Assembly: GCA_963715995.1 (NCBI GenBank)
Contig: OY970283.1
Location: forward strand, 1,426,001-1,490,000
DNA: 64,000 nucleotides
Direction: 5' to 3'
Origin: DATBDN01 sp963715995
GTDB lineage: Bacteria > Actinomycetota > Thermoleophilia > Solirubrobacterales > Thermoleophilaceae
The translations under genes and the position numbers were made by a program. Numbering within the stretch: the stretch's first letter is position 1; each line of letters begins with the position of its first letter. Of this stretch, positions 9,582-16,837 are shown one piece after another. The notes under the pieces were generated by a model. It saw nothing but the letters and a program-made list of their open reading frames with translations, was not told where the DNA came from and ran no database searches.

Positions 9582-9603
9582 AGTGCAGTATTCATTACGC
9601 ACT
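9582..9603. promoter_or_regulatory. Candidate TetR operator
   Basis: This 22-bp interrupted palindrome has the ends AGTGC and GCACT, an A/T-rich centre and partial internal symmetry. It sits in the short gap between the divergent TetR gene and the aldo/keto reductase gene, where an autoregulatory operator is expected. It is also the only AT-rich patch in the neighbourhood and so may overlap both promoters. Assignment to this TetR is inference. Confidence 0.4.
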
Positions 9604-9643
9604 CGGCGTAGTGAAATGAGATCGGGTCTCGGGAGGGACGCAA

Positions 9644-10618
9644 ATGGAAGCTACAACCGCCGTCAGGCAGCGCCGTATCGGGCCGTTCGGCGTCACGGCA
9701 ATCGGACTGGGATGCATGGGGATGTCGGCCATGTACGGGCACGCCGACGAGAGCGCCGCGCTGGCGACGATCGAGCGGGCGCTCGAGCTCGGCTGCAACC
9801 TGCTCGACACCGCCGAGTTCTACGGGCCATTCGAGAACGAGAGGCTCGTCGGCCGGGCCATCCAGGGCCGCCGCGACGAGATCGTCGTCGGAACCAAGTT
9901 CGGCGTCACGCCGCAGGGACTCGACGGCTCGGCCGCGAACGTGCGCCGGTCGATCGAGGGCTCACTCGAGCGACTCGGCGCCGACCACGTGGACATCTAC
10001 TACCTGCACCGCGTCGATCCGCGCACGCCCATCGAGGAGACGGTGGGCGCCATGGGCGAGCTCGTCACAGAGGGCAAGGTGCGCTGCATCGGCCTCAGCG
10101 AGGCCTCGCCGGAGACGCTGCGGCGGGCACATGCCGTTCACCCGGTCGCCGCGCTCCAGACGGAGTACTCGCTCTGGACACGCGATGTGGAGGACGCGAT
10201 CCTGCCGGCCTGTCGCGAGCTCGGCGTGGCGTTCGTGGCCTACGCGCCGCTCGGGCGTGGCTTCCTGGCGGGTCGCTTCCGCGACGCCGGCGAGCTCGAC
10301 GAGAAGGACGTGCGGCGCATGATGCCCCGCTACCAGGCCTCGGCGCTCGAGCACAACCTCACGCTTCAGGCAGCGGTCGAGGAGCTCGCGGCCGAGAAGG
10401 GGTGCAGCGCGGCGCAGCTGGCGCTGGCCTGGCTGCTCGCGCGGGGCGAGGACATCGTCGCCATTCCCGGCTCGCGCCGGCCAGAGCACGCCGAGGACAA
10501 CCTCGGCGCCCTCGAACTGCGGTTGACGGACGGCGATCTGGAGCGGATCGAGACGACAATCCCCGACGCCAGCGGCGAGCGCTACCACGCCGCCGGCATG
10601 AAAGTGATCGACAACTGA
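9644..10618 (+). CDS. Aldo/keto reductase
   Basis: This is a 324-residue NADPH-dependent carbonyl reductase of the (beta/alpha)8 AKR superfamily, closest in style to the AKR11/13 group ('IGLGCMGMSAMYGHADE'). The catalytic residues are visible: Asp and Tyr in 'LLDTAEFYGPFENE', Lys in 'IVVGTKFG' and His in 'DIYYLHRVD'. The cofactor-binding end is 'AIPGSRRPEHAEDN'. The start is the ATG 73 bp from the divergent TetR gene. It overlaps the downstream methyltransferase by one base (TGATG), so the two form an operon. It may modify or detoxify the compound sensed by the TetR regulator. Confidence 0.9.
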   Translation: MEATTAVRQRRIGPFGVTAIGLGCMGMSAMYGHADESAALATIERALELGCNLLDTAEFYGPFENERLVGRAIQGRRDEIVVGTKFGVTPQGLDGSAANVRRSIEGSLERLGADHVDIYYLHRVDPRTPIEETVGAMGELVTEGKVRCIGLSEASPETLRRAHAVHPVAALQTEYSLWTRDVEDAILPACRELGVAFVAYAPLGRGFLAGRFRDAGELDEKDVRRMMPRYQASALEHNLTLQAAVEELAAEKGCSAAQLALAWLLARGEDIVAIPGSRRPEHAEDNLGALELRLTDGDLERIETTIPDASGERYHAAGMKVIDN

Positions 10619-11463
10619 TGGAAACGACGACGATTCGAACCAACCTGCACGCGATGTGGGGCGCCGTGGCGCCCGCCTGGGGTGAGCACGCGGACTTCAT
10701 CGACCAGCGCGCGGCCGATGTGACCGAGACGATGATCGGGATGGCGGGTGCGCAGCCGGGCGAGCGCGTGCTCGAGCTCGCCTGCGGACCGGGTGGACTC
10801 GGGCTGGCGGTCGCCGCCGCGCTCGGGCCCGACAGCGAGGTGGTGCTCTCGGACATCGCCCCTGCGATGACCGCGATCGCCGCGGCCCGTGCCGAGGAGC
10901 GCGGCCTGGCGAGCGTCTCCACGCACGTTCTCGACATCGAGGAGATCGATCAGCCGGATGCGTCATACGACGTCGTCCTGAGCCGCGAGGGCTTCATGTT
11001 CGCGGTGGACCCGGCCGCGGCAGCCCGCGAGATCGCGCGCGTGCTGCGGCCCGGCGGCCGGGTGGTGCTCGCCGTGTGGGGCGCGCGTGCGCGCAATCCG
11101 TGGCTCGGCATCGTGATGGACTCCGTCGGCGAGCAACTCGGAGCCCCGGTGCCGCCGCCAGGCATACCCGGCCCGTTCGCGCTCGACGATCCCGAGCGGC
11201 TCGAGTCGCTCCTCACGGCAGCCGGCCTCGACGAGGTCGAGATCAGCGAGGCCGAGGCGCCGATGCGCGTGCCGAGCTTCGAGGATTGGTGGTCGCGCAC
11301 GACGGCGCTCGCCGGCCCCGTCTCGAAGCTGTTCGAGACGCTGCCCGCCGAGGCGGTGGAGGCGATCCGCGTACGCGCGGAGGAGGCCAGCCGTGCCTAC
11401 GCGACGGCGGACGGGCTCGAGTTCCCGGCGGTCACGATGCTGGCTAGGGGTCGCCGCGCCTAG
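10618..11463 (+). CDS. Class I SAM-dependent methyltransferase
   Basis: This 281-residue methyltransferase of the UbiE/Methyltransf_11 type has SAM motif I 'VLELACGPGGLGLAVAAAL' at about residues 52-70, the acidic ribose-binding position in 'VVLSDIAPAMT', motif III-like 'SYDVVLSREGFMF' and the post-motif 'IARVLRPGGRVVLAVWG'. The C-terminal part should form the substrate pocket; the substrate is unknown. The ATG overlaps the aldo/keto reductase stop, so the two are co-translated. A much longer open frame runs upstream through the reductase but is non-coding there. Confidence 0.88.
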   Translation: METTTIRTNLHAMWGAVAPAWGEHADFIDQRAADVTETMIGMAGAQPGERVLELACGPGGLGLAVAAALGPDSEVVLSDIAPAMTAIAAARAEERGLASVSTHVLDIEEIDQPDASYDVVLSREGFMFAVDPAAAAREIARVLRPGGRVVLAVWGARARNPWLGIVMDSVGEQLGAPVPPPGIPGPFALDDPERLESLLTAAGLDEVEISEAEAPMRVPSFEDWWSRTTALAGPVSKLFETLPAEAVEAIRVRAEEASRAYATADGLEFPAVTMLARGRRA

Positions 11464-11480
11464 CCAGTTGACAAACGACC

Positions 11481-11515
11481 GATCACGATATATCGTTGAT
11501 ATTCACAACGTGATC
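11481..11515. promoter_or_regulatory. Palindromic operator upstream of the PadR gene
   Basis: A 35-bp element lies 18 bp before the padR start. Perfect 7-bp arms GATCACG (11481-11487) and CGTGATC (11509-11515) enclose an AT-rich core. Overlapping it is a perfect 12-bp palindrome ACGATATATCGT (11485-11496), similar in style to the TATATCG-type sites of PadR regulators. It is most likely the autoregulatory site and overlaps the promoter. Confidence 0.5.
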
Positions 11516-11532
11516 AACACTGGAGAGAAGCA

Positions 11533-12090
11533 ATGAATCGCATGCACCACCGGCACTGCCGGCCCGGCTTCGGCCCAGGCGGCCCAGGCACAGGATTCCG
11601 GCACCACCACCGCGGCGGACGCCGCGCCCGGCGCGGGGACATCCGCGCAGCCATCCTCCTCCTGCTCGCCGAGGAGCCGCGTAACGGCTACGGCCTGATG
11701 CAGGAGATCGAAGAGCGCAGCGGCGGCATCTGGCGCCCGAGCCCCGGCTCGGTCTACCCGGCGCTTTCGCAGCTCGAGGACGAGGGCCTCGTCCGCGTCG
11801 TGGAGCAGGACGGCCGCAAGTCGTTCACGCTCACCGACGACGGAACCGCCCACGTCGAGGCAAACCGCGAGCGCATGGGCGAGCCGTGGGCCACCGCGGC
11901 CGAGGGCGCAAGCGGCGAGCTCCACGAGCTGCGTCGCACAGCGCAAGCGCTGACCGCAGCGGTGATCCAGGTCGCCCAGACCGGGAGCCCGGCGCAGCTC
12001 GACGAGGCCAAGGGCCTGCTCGAGAACGCGCGGCGGTCGTTGTATCGCCTGCTCGCGGGGGATGCGCCCGAGGGCGGCGACGCGAGCTAG
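11533..12090 (+). CDS. PadR-family regulator with His-rich N-terminal extension
   Basis: This is a 185-residue PadR repressor. The winged helix lies at about residues 36-110: 'DIRAAILLLLAEEPRNGYGLMQEI' is followed by 'WRPSPGSVYPALSQLEDEGLV', the PadR signature. The C-terminal helices for dimerisation are short. The first 35 residues form a Gly/His/Arg-rich tail (MNRMHHRHCRPGF, then FRHHHRGG) that could bind metal. The nickel-responsive PadR protein YqjI of E. coli has a comparable His/Cys-rich tail, so metal sensing is a reasonable guess but unproven. The strong palindrome just upstream suggests autorepression. No clear target gene is co-transcribed. Confidence 0.87.
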   Translation: MNRMHHRHCRPGFGPGGPGTGFRHHHRGGRRARRGDIRAAILLLLAEEPRNGYGLMQEIEERSGGIWRPSPGSVYPALSQLEDEGLVRVVEQDGRKSFTLTDDGTAHVEANRERMGEPWATAAEGASGELHELRRTAQALTAAVIQVAQTGSPAQLDEAKGLLENARRSLYRLLAGDAPEGGDAS

Positions 12091-12100
12091 CGGGCCTGGT

Positions 12101-12180
12101 GCCGCGCGGCGCTCGTTCGCGTCGCCGCGCGGCGCTCGTTCGCGTCGCCGCGCGGCCGCTCGTTCGCGTCGCCGCGCGAC
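12101..12180. repeat. 23-bp tandem repeat, about 3.4 copies
   Basis: A 23-bp unit (GCCGCGCGGC followed by GCTCGTTCGCGTC) occurs exactly twice (12101-12123, 12124-12146). A third copy has one extra C (12147-12170), and the first 8 bases of a fourth follow before the array diverges. The GCCGCGCGGC part is itself self-complementary, so each unit can fold. Confidence 0.85.
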
Positions 12181-12316
12181 TGGCCCAGCTCTGCCGCCCG
12201 CCTGCTCTGGCGCTGCGGTTTGGAAACTGCTTCGGCCAAGGGGTGGCTGGAGTGGCGAGGGCGTTCTCCCGCCGGCCATCTCGCTCCCGCCGCCGGCTTC
12301 GCCCTCGAATGCGCCG

Positions 12317-12359
12317 CAACCGTCAATAACTGTCGCTATGCGACACCAATTGACGGTTG
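12317..12359. repeat. Stem-loop 1 of a related pair
   Basis: The outer arms CAACCGTCAAT and ATTGACGGTTG pair perfectly (11 bp). Inside them an inner stem TGTCGC/GCGACA closes a TAT loop, separated from the outer stem by a 3-nt bulge on each side. The core and the sequence that follows it (TTGCTCCCG) recur in stem-loop 2. Confidence 0.8.
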
Positions 12360-12381
12360 CTCCCGAAAACCGAGCCGCTTC

Positions 12382-12416
12382 GTTCAATAGTTCCCGCTAT
12401 GCGGGAACAATTGAAC
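12382..12416. repeat. Stem-loop 2 of a related pair
   Basis: Arms GTTCAAT/ATTGAAC and GTTCCCGC/GCGGGAAC pair perfectly, with a single A opposite A between them and a TAT loop. It has the same design as stem-loop 1 (ATTGA-type outer arm, CTATGCG at the tip, TTGCTCCCG after the stem), but the arm sequences differ in a compensated way. That implies the fold matters more than the sequence. Confidence 0.8.
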
Positions 12417-12453
12417 TTTGCTCCCGGACAGCGAGACCAAGAGCGGCTTCGCG

Positions 12454-12502
12454 CGCGAGCACCGATCCCTCTTGGTTGCCCAACGGAGGGTCGGTGCTCG
12501 CG
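12454..12502. terminator. Long hairpin, possible bidirectional terminator
   Basis: Arms of about 15 bp (CGCGAGCACCGA, one bulged T, then CCCTC, against GAGGG and TCGGTGCTCGCG) enclose a 15-nt loop. It lies 34 bp beyond the end of the minus-strand DUF5666 gene and downstream of padR. No T-tract follows, as is common in high-GC actinomycetes, so terminator function is inferred from position. Confidence 0.5.
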
Positions 12503-12535
12503 AACCACGCCGCTCGAGCCCTGATCCGGACCGCC

Positions 12536-13117
12536 CTAACCGCCGCCGCCGCCCAGGAAGCCGCCCGCGAACGCTCCCGGCCCGCCGAAGCCGCCGCCCG
12601 CGCTCGTGCCGGCGGCTGTTGCGGTTATCCGTGATGCGGTGATCGTTCCGTTCCTGCTCTTCGAGCCGACAACGATGACCGTGTCGCCCGGGTGGATTGC
12701 GGATGCGTGTGAGGTGGCGTTGCGGCTGATCTTGGTCCGGCTGCTCGCCGTCACGCGCAGGAGGTTGCCGTCGCTGTCCTTCAGGTAGATCGAGCGGCCC
12801 TTCGTGTTCGCCACCGTTCCGAAAGTCGGTGCTGCGCCGCCACCCGGCGCCGCGCCGCCACCACGGCCCGCACCCGTGCCGCCGGCACCAGCCGTGCCAC
12901 CGCCACCCGCGAACGCGCGCCGGAAGCCCGCGCCCGCGCTGGTCGCCGCCGACGCGGAGCTCGCGGCCGAGGCGGAGCTCGAACCGCTGTGCTTCTGCAC
13001 CTCGACCCCGCCGATGAAGCCGAGCGCTGCCAGCAGCAGCGCCGACAGCGTCATCGCCAGGCGACCGAACGCGAAGCGGCGAGGGCGGGGCGGGAGGGTC
13101 TCGGTCTCATCCATCAC
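12536..13117 (-). CDS. Membrane-anchored DUF5666-type protein
   Basis: This protein has 193 residues: a cytoplasmic tail of about 20, one membrane helix ('LAMTLSALLLAALGFIGGVEV', about 19-39), a Ser/Ala and Gly-rich linker, and a small beta domain (about 97-165, 'FGTVANTKGRSIYLKDSDGN ... HPGDTVIVVGSKSRNG'). The beta domain resembles DUF5666, a presumed OB-like fold. The C-terminus is Gly-rich. It is the last gene of the MacAB-like operon and overlaps the permease stop by 4 bp. The glycine-rich tail and fold resemble the end of the adaptor protein encoded three genes upstream, so it may be a periplasmic partner of the pump. Function is not known. Confidence 0.7.
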   Translation of the reverse strand: MMDETETLPPRPRRFAFGRLAMTLSALLLAALGFIGGVEVQKHSGSSSASAASSASAATSAGAGFRRAFAGGGGTAGAGGTGAGRGGGAAPGGGAAPTFGTVANTKGRSIYLKDSDGNLLRVTASSRTKISRNATSHASAIHPGDTVIVVGSKSRNGTITASRITATAAGTSAGGGFGGPGAFAGGFLGGGGG

Positions 13118-14343
13118 TCATACCTCAGCGCCTCAACTGGGCGCATTCCGGCCGCTCGCGCGGCCGGGTAGGTGCCGAAGAACAGGCCGCAGAACACGGC
13201 GGCCCCGAACGCGAGGAAGATCGAATAGAGCGCGATCACCGGCGTCACGCCGACGATCCGGAACTGGCTGCCGACGATGCCCACGAGCACGCCGACGAGT
13301 CCTCCGAAGACCGAGACCAGCACGGCCTCGATCAGGAACTGGCTGAGGATGTCCGAGCGCCGCGCGCCGACCGCCTTGCGTATGCCGATCTCGCGCGTGC
13401 GCTCGGTGACCGAGACGAGCATGATGTTCATCACGCCGATCCCGCCGACCAGCAGCGAGATCGCGGCGACCGCGCCCAGCAGCGTCGTGAAGACCTTGGT
13501 GCTCTGGGTCGACGCCTGGCGCACCGAGCCCTGGTTGGCCACCTGGAAGCCCGGGTTGGACGTGTCGGTGATGTCGTGGCGCTGCTCGATGATCTGTGTG
13601 ACCTCGGCCTGGGCAGCGTCGAGCGTCGACGACTTCGTCGCCTGGACCGTGATGTTGCTCAGGTTCCCGTAGCCCGAGACGGTGTCCTCGACAGCAGTCA
13701 GCGGCGCGATGACGATGTCGTCCTGGTCCTGGATGCCGTTCGAGCCCTTCGACTTCGTCAGCCCCGCGACCGTGAACAGCGATCCGTTCACGCGCAGCTC
13801 CTGGCCGAGTGGGTCCTGGCCCGCGAACAGGTTCTGGGCGACCGTCGGCCCGATCACCACGACCCGCCGGTGGTGCTTCACGTCCGCGCTCGTGAACATC
13901 GTGCCGCTGGCGATCTCGTAGTCGCGCGTCTTCACATACGGCGGCGTCGTGCCCACGAACGAAGACGGGCTGTAGGAGGTCGAGCCCGCGACGAGGGTGG
14001 TGCCGCTGGCCGACACCACCGGCGCGGCGCTCTTCACGTCGGGCGCGTTGAAGCTGTCAGCGAGAGCCATCGCGTCCGCTGTGGTCAGCGACACCGCACC
14101 GGTTCCGCCACCGAAGCGGAAGCCGCCGGGGCCACCGCCGCCGAACTGCGACTGGACAACGAGCACGTTCGACCCGAGCGCGTCGATGCTCGCCTGCACC
14201 TGCTTCTGCGAGCCGTTGCCGACCGCCACCAGCACGATCACGGCTGCAACGCCGATCGTCATGCCCAGGATCGTCAGACCCGACCGCAGCTTGTTCGCTC
14301 CGATGCCGCCGAGCGCCACCCGCAGCAGCTCGGACCCCGTCAC
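13114..14343 (-). CDS. ABC transporter permease, MacB/FtsX type
   Basis: This 409-residue permease has the MacB layout: an N-terminal helix (about 18-42, 'LTILGMTIGVAAVIVLVAVGNG'), a large extracytoplasmic MacB_PCD domain (about 45-280) and three C-terminal helices in the FtsX domain. The coupling signature is 'ERTREIGIRKAVGARRSDIL'. Proteins of this class do not pump through the membrane; they couple cytoplasmic ATP hydrolysis to movement of the periplasmic domain (mechanotransmission). It overlaps the ATPase gene by 4 bp and the DUF5666 gene by 4 bp. The substrate is unknown (macrolide, peptide or lipoprotein are typical). Confidence 0.92.
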   Translation of the reverse strand: MTGSELLRVALGGIGANKLRSGLTILGMTIGVAAVIVLVAVGNGSQKQVQASIDALGSNVLVVQSQFGGGGPGGFRFGGGTGAVSLTTADAMALADSFNAPDVKSAAPVVSASGTTLVAGSTSYSPSSFVGTTPPYVKTRDYEIASGTMFTSADVKHHRRVVVIGPTVAQNLFAGQDPLGQELRVNGSLFTVAGLTKSKGSNGIQDQDDIVIAPLTAVEDTVSGYGNLSNITVQATKSSTLDAAQAEVTQIIEQRHDITDTSNPGFQVANQGSVRQASTQSTKVFTTLLGAVAAISLLVGGIGVMNIMLVSVTERTREIGIRKAVGARRSDILSQFLIEAVLVSVFGGLVGVLVGIVGSQFRIVGVTPVIALYSIFLAFGAAVFCGLFFGTYPAARAAGMRPVEALRYE

Positions 14344-15041
14344 GCAGTCATCTCCACGAACTCATCCGCAGCCACACGGCCGTCGGAGAGCTGGATCACG
14401 CGCCGCGCCCGCGAGGCGACCTCGCGCTCGTGGGTGATCAGGACGACCGTGCGACCCTCGCCGTTCAGCCGCTCGAAGATCGCGAGCACCTCGCGCGTGG
14501 ACTGCGAGTCGAGGTTGCCGGTTGGCTCGTCGGCCAGGATCAGCGTCGGGTTCGTGACGATCGCCCGCGCGATCGCGACCCGCTGCTGCTGCCCGCCCGA
14601 GAGCTCGGACGGCCGGTGCCCGGCGCGATCGGTCATGCCCACCTCGGCCAGCGCGGCCAGCGCACGCGCCCGCCGCTCGGGGCGCCGCAGCCCCGCGTAC
14701 GCCAGCGGCATCTCCACGTTCGCCAGCGCAGTCGTGCGCGGCACGAGGTTGAAGCTCTGGAAGACGAAGCCGATCTTGCGACTGCGCAGATCGGACAGCT
14801 CGTCCTCGTCCATCGTCTGTACGTCGACGCCGTCGAGCAGGTAGCGCCCCGCCGTCGCCACGTCCAGGCAGCCGACGATGTTCATGAGCGTGGACTTGCC
14901 GCTGCCCGAGCTGCCCATGATCGCCACGAAGTCCCCACGGTCGATGCGGACCGACACCCCCGACAGCGCACGCACGGCCACGCTCTCGCTCAGCTGGTAG
15001 ACGCGCTCGACGGCATCGAGCTCGATGACCGGCTCGCTCAA
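14340..15041 (-). CDS. ABC transporter ATP-binding protein, MacB/LolD type
   Basis: This 233-residue ATPase has Walker A 'GSSGSGKSTLMNIVG' at about 41-55, the Q-loop in 'IGFVFQSFNLVPRT', the signature 'LSGGQQQRVAIARAI', Walker B 'LILADEPTGNLDS' and the H-loop 'VVLITHE'. The GSSGSGKSTLMNIVGCLD pattern is diagnostic of the MacB/LolD subfamily. Gene overlaps of 4 bp on both sides show co-translation with the permease and the adaptor. Confidence 0.94.
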   Translation of the reverse strand: MSEPVIELDAVERVYQLSESVAVRALSGVSVRIDRGDFVAIMGSSGSGKSTLMNIVGCLDVATAGRYLLDGVDVQTMDEDELSDLRSRKIGFVFQSFNLVPRTTALANVEMPLAYAGLRRPERRARALAALAEVGMTDRAGHRPSELSGGQQQRVAIARAIVTNPTLILADEPTGNLDSQSTREVLAIFERLNGEGRTVVLITHEREVASRARRVIQLSDGRVAADEFVEMTA

Positions 15042-16357
15042 CCGGGAGGTCCTCCTACCGGTCCTGCACCGCCGAACCCGCCGCCCCCGAAGCCGCCGCC
15101 GAAGGAGCGCCGGTTGAAGCCCTGCGCACCCGTGCCGCTCGTGCCGCCAGAGGAGGTCGAGCTCGCCGCGGTGACCGTCGTCGCGCGCACCACGACCTTG
15201 TCGCCAGCCCGTAGGCCGCTGAGCACCTGAACGGACGAGTCTCCGGTGAGCCCCGTCTCCACCGTTCGCGCAACATGCTTGCCATTCGTCTCGAGCGTCA
15301 CGGTCGAGCCGGTCAAGGCCTGGGTGGGGATCGTGATGCCGCTGGCCTCCGCCGTGACGATGTCGGCCGTCGCGCTCATTCCCGACTTGAGCTTGCCGCT
15401 GCTCTGGCGCAGCACGAGCGTGACCGGATAGCTGACCGCGCTGCTGGATCCCGATGACGACGGCAGCACGCCGATCGAGGACACGCGCGCCGCGAACTCC
15501 TGGCTGTCGGCCGCGTTGACCGTGACGGTCGCAGCCTGGCCGGTCCGCACCGAGCCGATGTCCGACTCCGACAGCGACACCTGCATCTTGAAGCGATGGA
15601 CGTCGACCAGCGTGACGAAGCCCGAAGACGACGACGATGAGGACGACGAAGAGCTCGACGACGAGCCGCCACCCAGTCCCGATGCGATCGACGCGCCATT
15701 CGACCCGCTCCCCGATCCGCCCCCCGAGCCAGAGGACGACGACCCGGACGAGCCCGAGCTGACGTTGTCGCCCACCGCGCCGCTCACAGCCGCGACGGTG
15801 CCCGCCATCGGCGCCACGATCTTCGTCGCCGTCACTGCCTTCTCGGCCTTGGTCACCGCGAGCTGAGCGCTGGTCACGCTCGCCTCGGCCGCCGCCACCG
15901 ACACTGTCGAGCTCGACGACGACGCGCCGCTCGACTGAGCGGCCGCAGCGTTCTTCGACTTCGAAGTGGTCGTGGGAGTAGTAGCCGGCTGCTCCGCCTT
16001 CGTCAGCGTGTCCTCGGCAGACTGGAGGTCGGCTTCGGCCTGGGCGAGGTCGGCATCAGCGCTGCTCGGGTCGATCGCGGCCAGGACCTGGCCCTCGACC
16101 ACGTGCTGTCCCGCCTTCACGTTCACGGCGGTCACGGTTCCGCTCGCTCCGAAGCTGAGGTCGAGCTCCTTCTCCGGCTCGAGCGTGCCGCTGCCCGACA
16201 CGGTCTTCTGGACGACGCCGTGCGTGGCCGTGACGGTGCGCTCGCGGACGCTCGCGGTCTGCGCCGGCGAGCCGACCACCACCACAGCCGCCACGATCGC
16301 CGCAACGGTGGCCGCGGCGAGCGCGATCAACAGGAGCGACGGTCGCCGGCGCCGCAT
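15038..16357 (-). CDS. Periplasmic adaptor (MacA-like membrane fusion protein)
   Basis: This is a 440-residue adaptor. An N-terminal anchor helix ('RRRRPSLLLIALAAATVAAI') is followed by a lipoyl/barrel-sandwich half ('VVQKTVSGSGTLEPEKELDL ... AGQHVVEGQVLAAID'), an alpha-hairpin of about 100 residues, the second lipoyl half ('KIVAPMAGTVAAVSG') and beta-barrel domains. An unusual feature is two Ser/Gly tracts (a run of 14 serines near residues 230-245) inserted between the lipoyl and barrel domains. The ATG at 16357 is chosen because the open frame further upstream lies in the lipoprotein gene, whose stop overlaps this ATG (TGATG). The C-terminus is rich in Gly and Phe. Confidence 0.88.
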   Translation of the reverse strand: MRRRRPSLLLIALAAATVAAIVAAVVVVGSPAQTASVRERTVTATHGVVQKTVSGSGTLEPEKELDLSFGASGTVTAVNVKAGQHVVEGQVLAAIDPSSADADLAQAEADLQSAEDTLTKAEQPATTPTTTSKSKNAAAAQSSGASSSSSTVSVAAAEASVTSAQLAVTKAEKAVTATKIVAPMAGTVAAVSGAVGDNVSSGSSGSSSSGSGGGSGSGSNGASIASGLGGGSSSSSSSSSSSSSSGFVTLVDVHRFKMQVSLSESDIGSVRTGQAATVTVNAADSQEFAARVSSIGVLPSSSGSSSAVSYPVTLVLRQSSGKLKSGMSATADIVTAEASGITIPTQALTGSTVTLETNGKHVARTVETGLTGDSSVQVLSGLRAGDKVVVRATTVTAASSTSSGGTSGTGAQGFNRRSFGGGFGGGGFGGAGPVGGPPG

Positions 16358-16782
16358 CAGTTCTGCGTGGTGCCGGTCTGACCGGGAGGCACGCCAGGCG
16401 GTCCCGCTCCCGGCCCGCGGCCGGCGGGGAACTTCACCCCGCACTTCTTGAATGCGGCCTGCAGCTTCTTGAAGCGCGTGCCGTTGCGAAAGCCGCCGGC
16501 GGGAGGCTGTCCAGTGCGCGGTCGGCGGGCCCCGCTCGGCGGCTGGCCACCGATGGGTGGCTGACCGTTGCGCGGACGAGCGCCGAAGTTGATCCCAGCC
16601 TTCGCGAGGCAGGAGCGCTGGGTCGCGGTCAGCGAGGCGAACGGCCCGCGGAACCCGCCACGCGCAGCGGCCGCGCCCGCGGCGGCCGGCTTGCTGGAGC
16701 CGCCGCAAGCTGCCAGGCCGAGCGCGGCGCAAACCGCGAGGGCAGGGACAACCATTGCGCGCGGGCTCGCCACGACGCCCAC
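16357..16782 (-). CDS. Small putative lipoprotein heading the MacAB-like operon
   Basis: This 141-residue protein has a lipoprotein signal: a hydrophobic stretch 'VVPALAVCAALGLAAC' ends in the lipobox L-A-A-C at about residues 23-26. The mature part is low-complexity (Gly, Pro, Arg) but contains two segments of the type found in Actinobacterial secreted proteins: 'LTATQRSCLAKAGINFG' and 'RFKKLQAAFKKCGVKFP', each with one cysteine. I do not recognise a named family. It is the first gene of a five-gene operon with adaptor, ATPase, permease and DUF5666 protein, and so may be a cell-surface sensor or accessory of the pump. Confidence 0.65.
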   Translation of the reverse strand: MGVVASPRAMVVPALAVCAALGLAACGGSSKPAAAGAAAARGGFRGPFASLTATQRSCLAKAGINFGARPRNGQPPIGGQPPSGARRPRTGQPPAGGFRNGTRFKKLQAAFKKCGVKFPAGRGPGAGPPGVPPGQTGTTQN

Positions 16783-16837
16783 AGAACAGCCCGGGCGTAA
16801 GTTGTGCCGAAGTCCCGCGTAAGAAAGCAGTAAGACC

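Larger units (their letters stand above)
12091..12535. other. Gene-free 445-bp block between convergent genes
   Basis: I see no credible gene in this block; open frames across it lack family features. It holds a 23-bp tandem repeat at the left, a non-repetitive middle (12181-12316) and three hairpins on the right. Both flanking genes (padR and the DUF5666 gene) end here, so transcription from both sides must stop inside it. Confidence 0.7.

Noticed and set aside
8884..10617. Long plus-strand open frame reaching into the methyltransferase gene
   Set aside because: It runs opposite or out of frame to the TetR and aldo/keto reductase genes, which have full family motifs; only the part from 10618 is coding.
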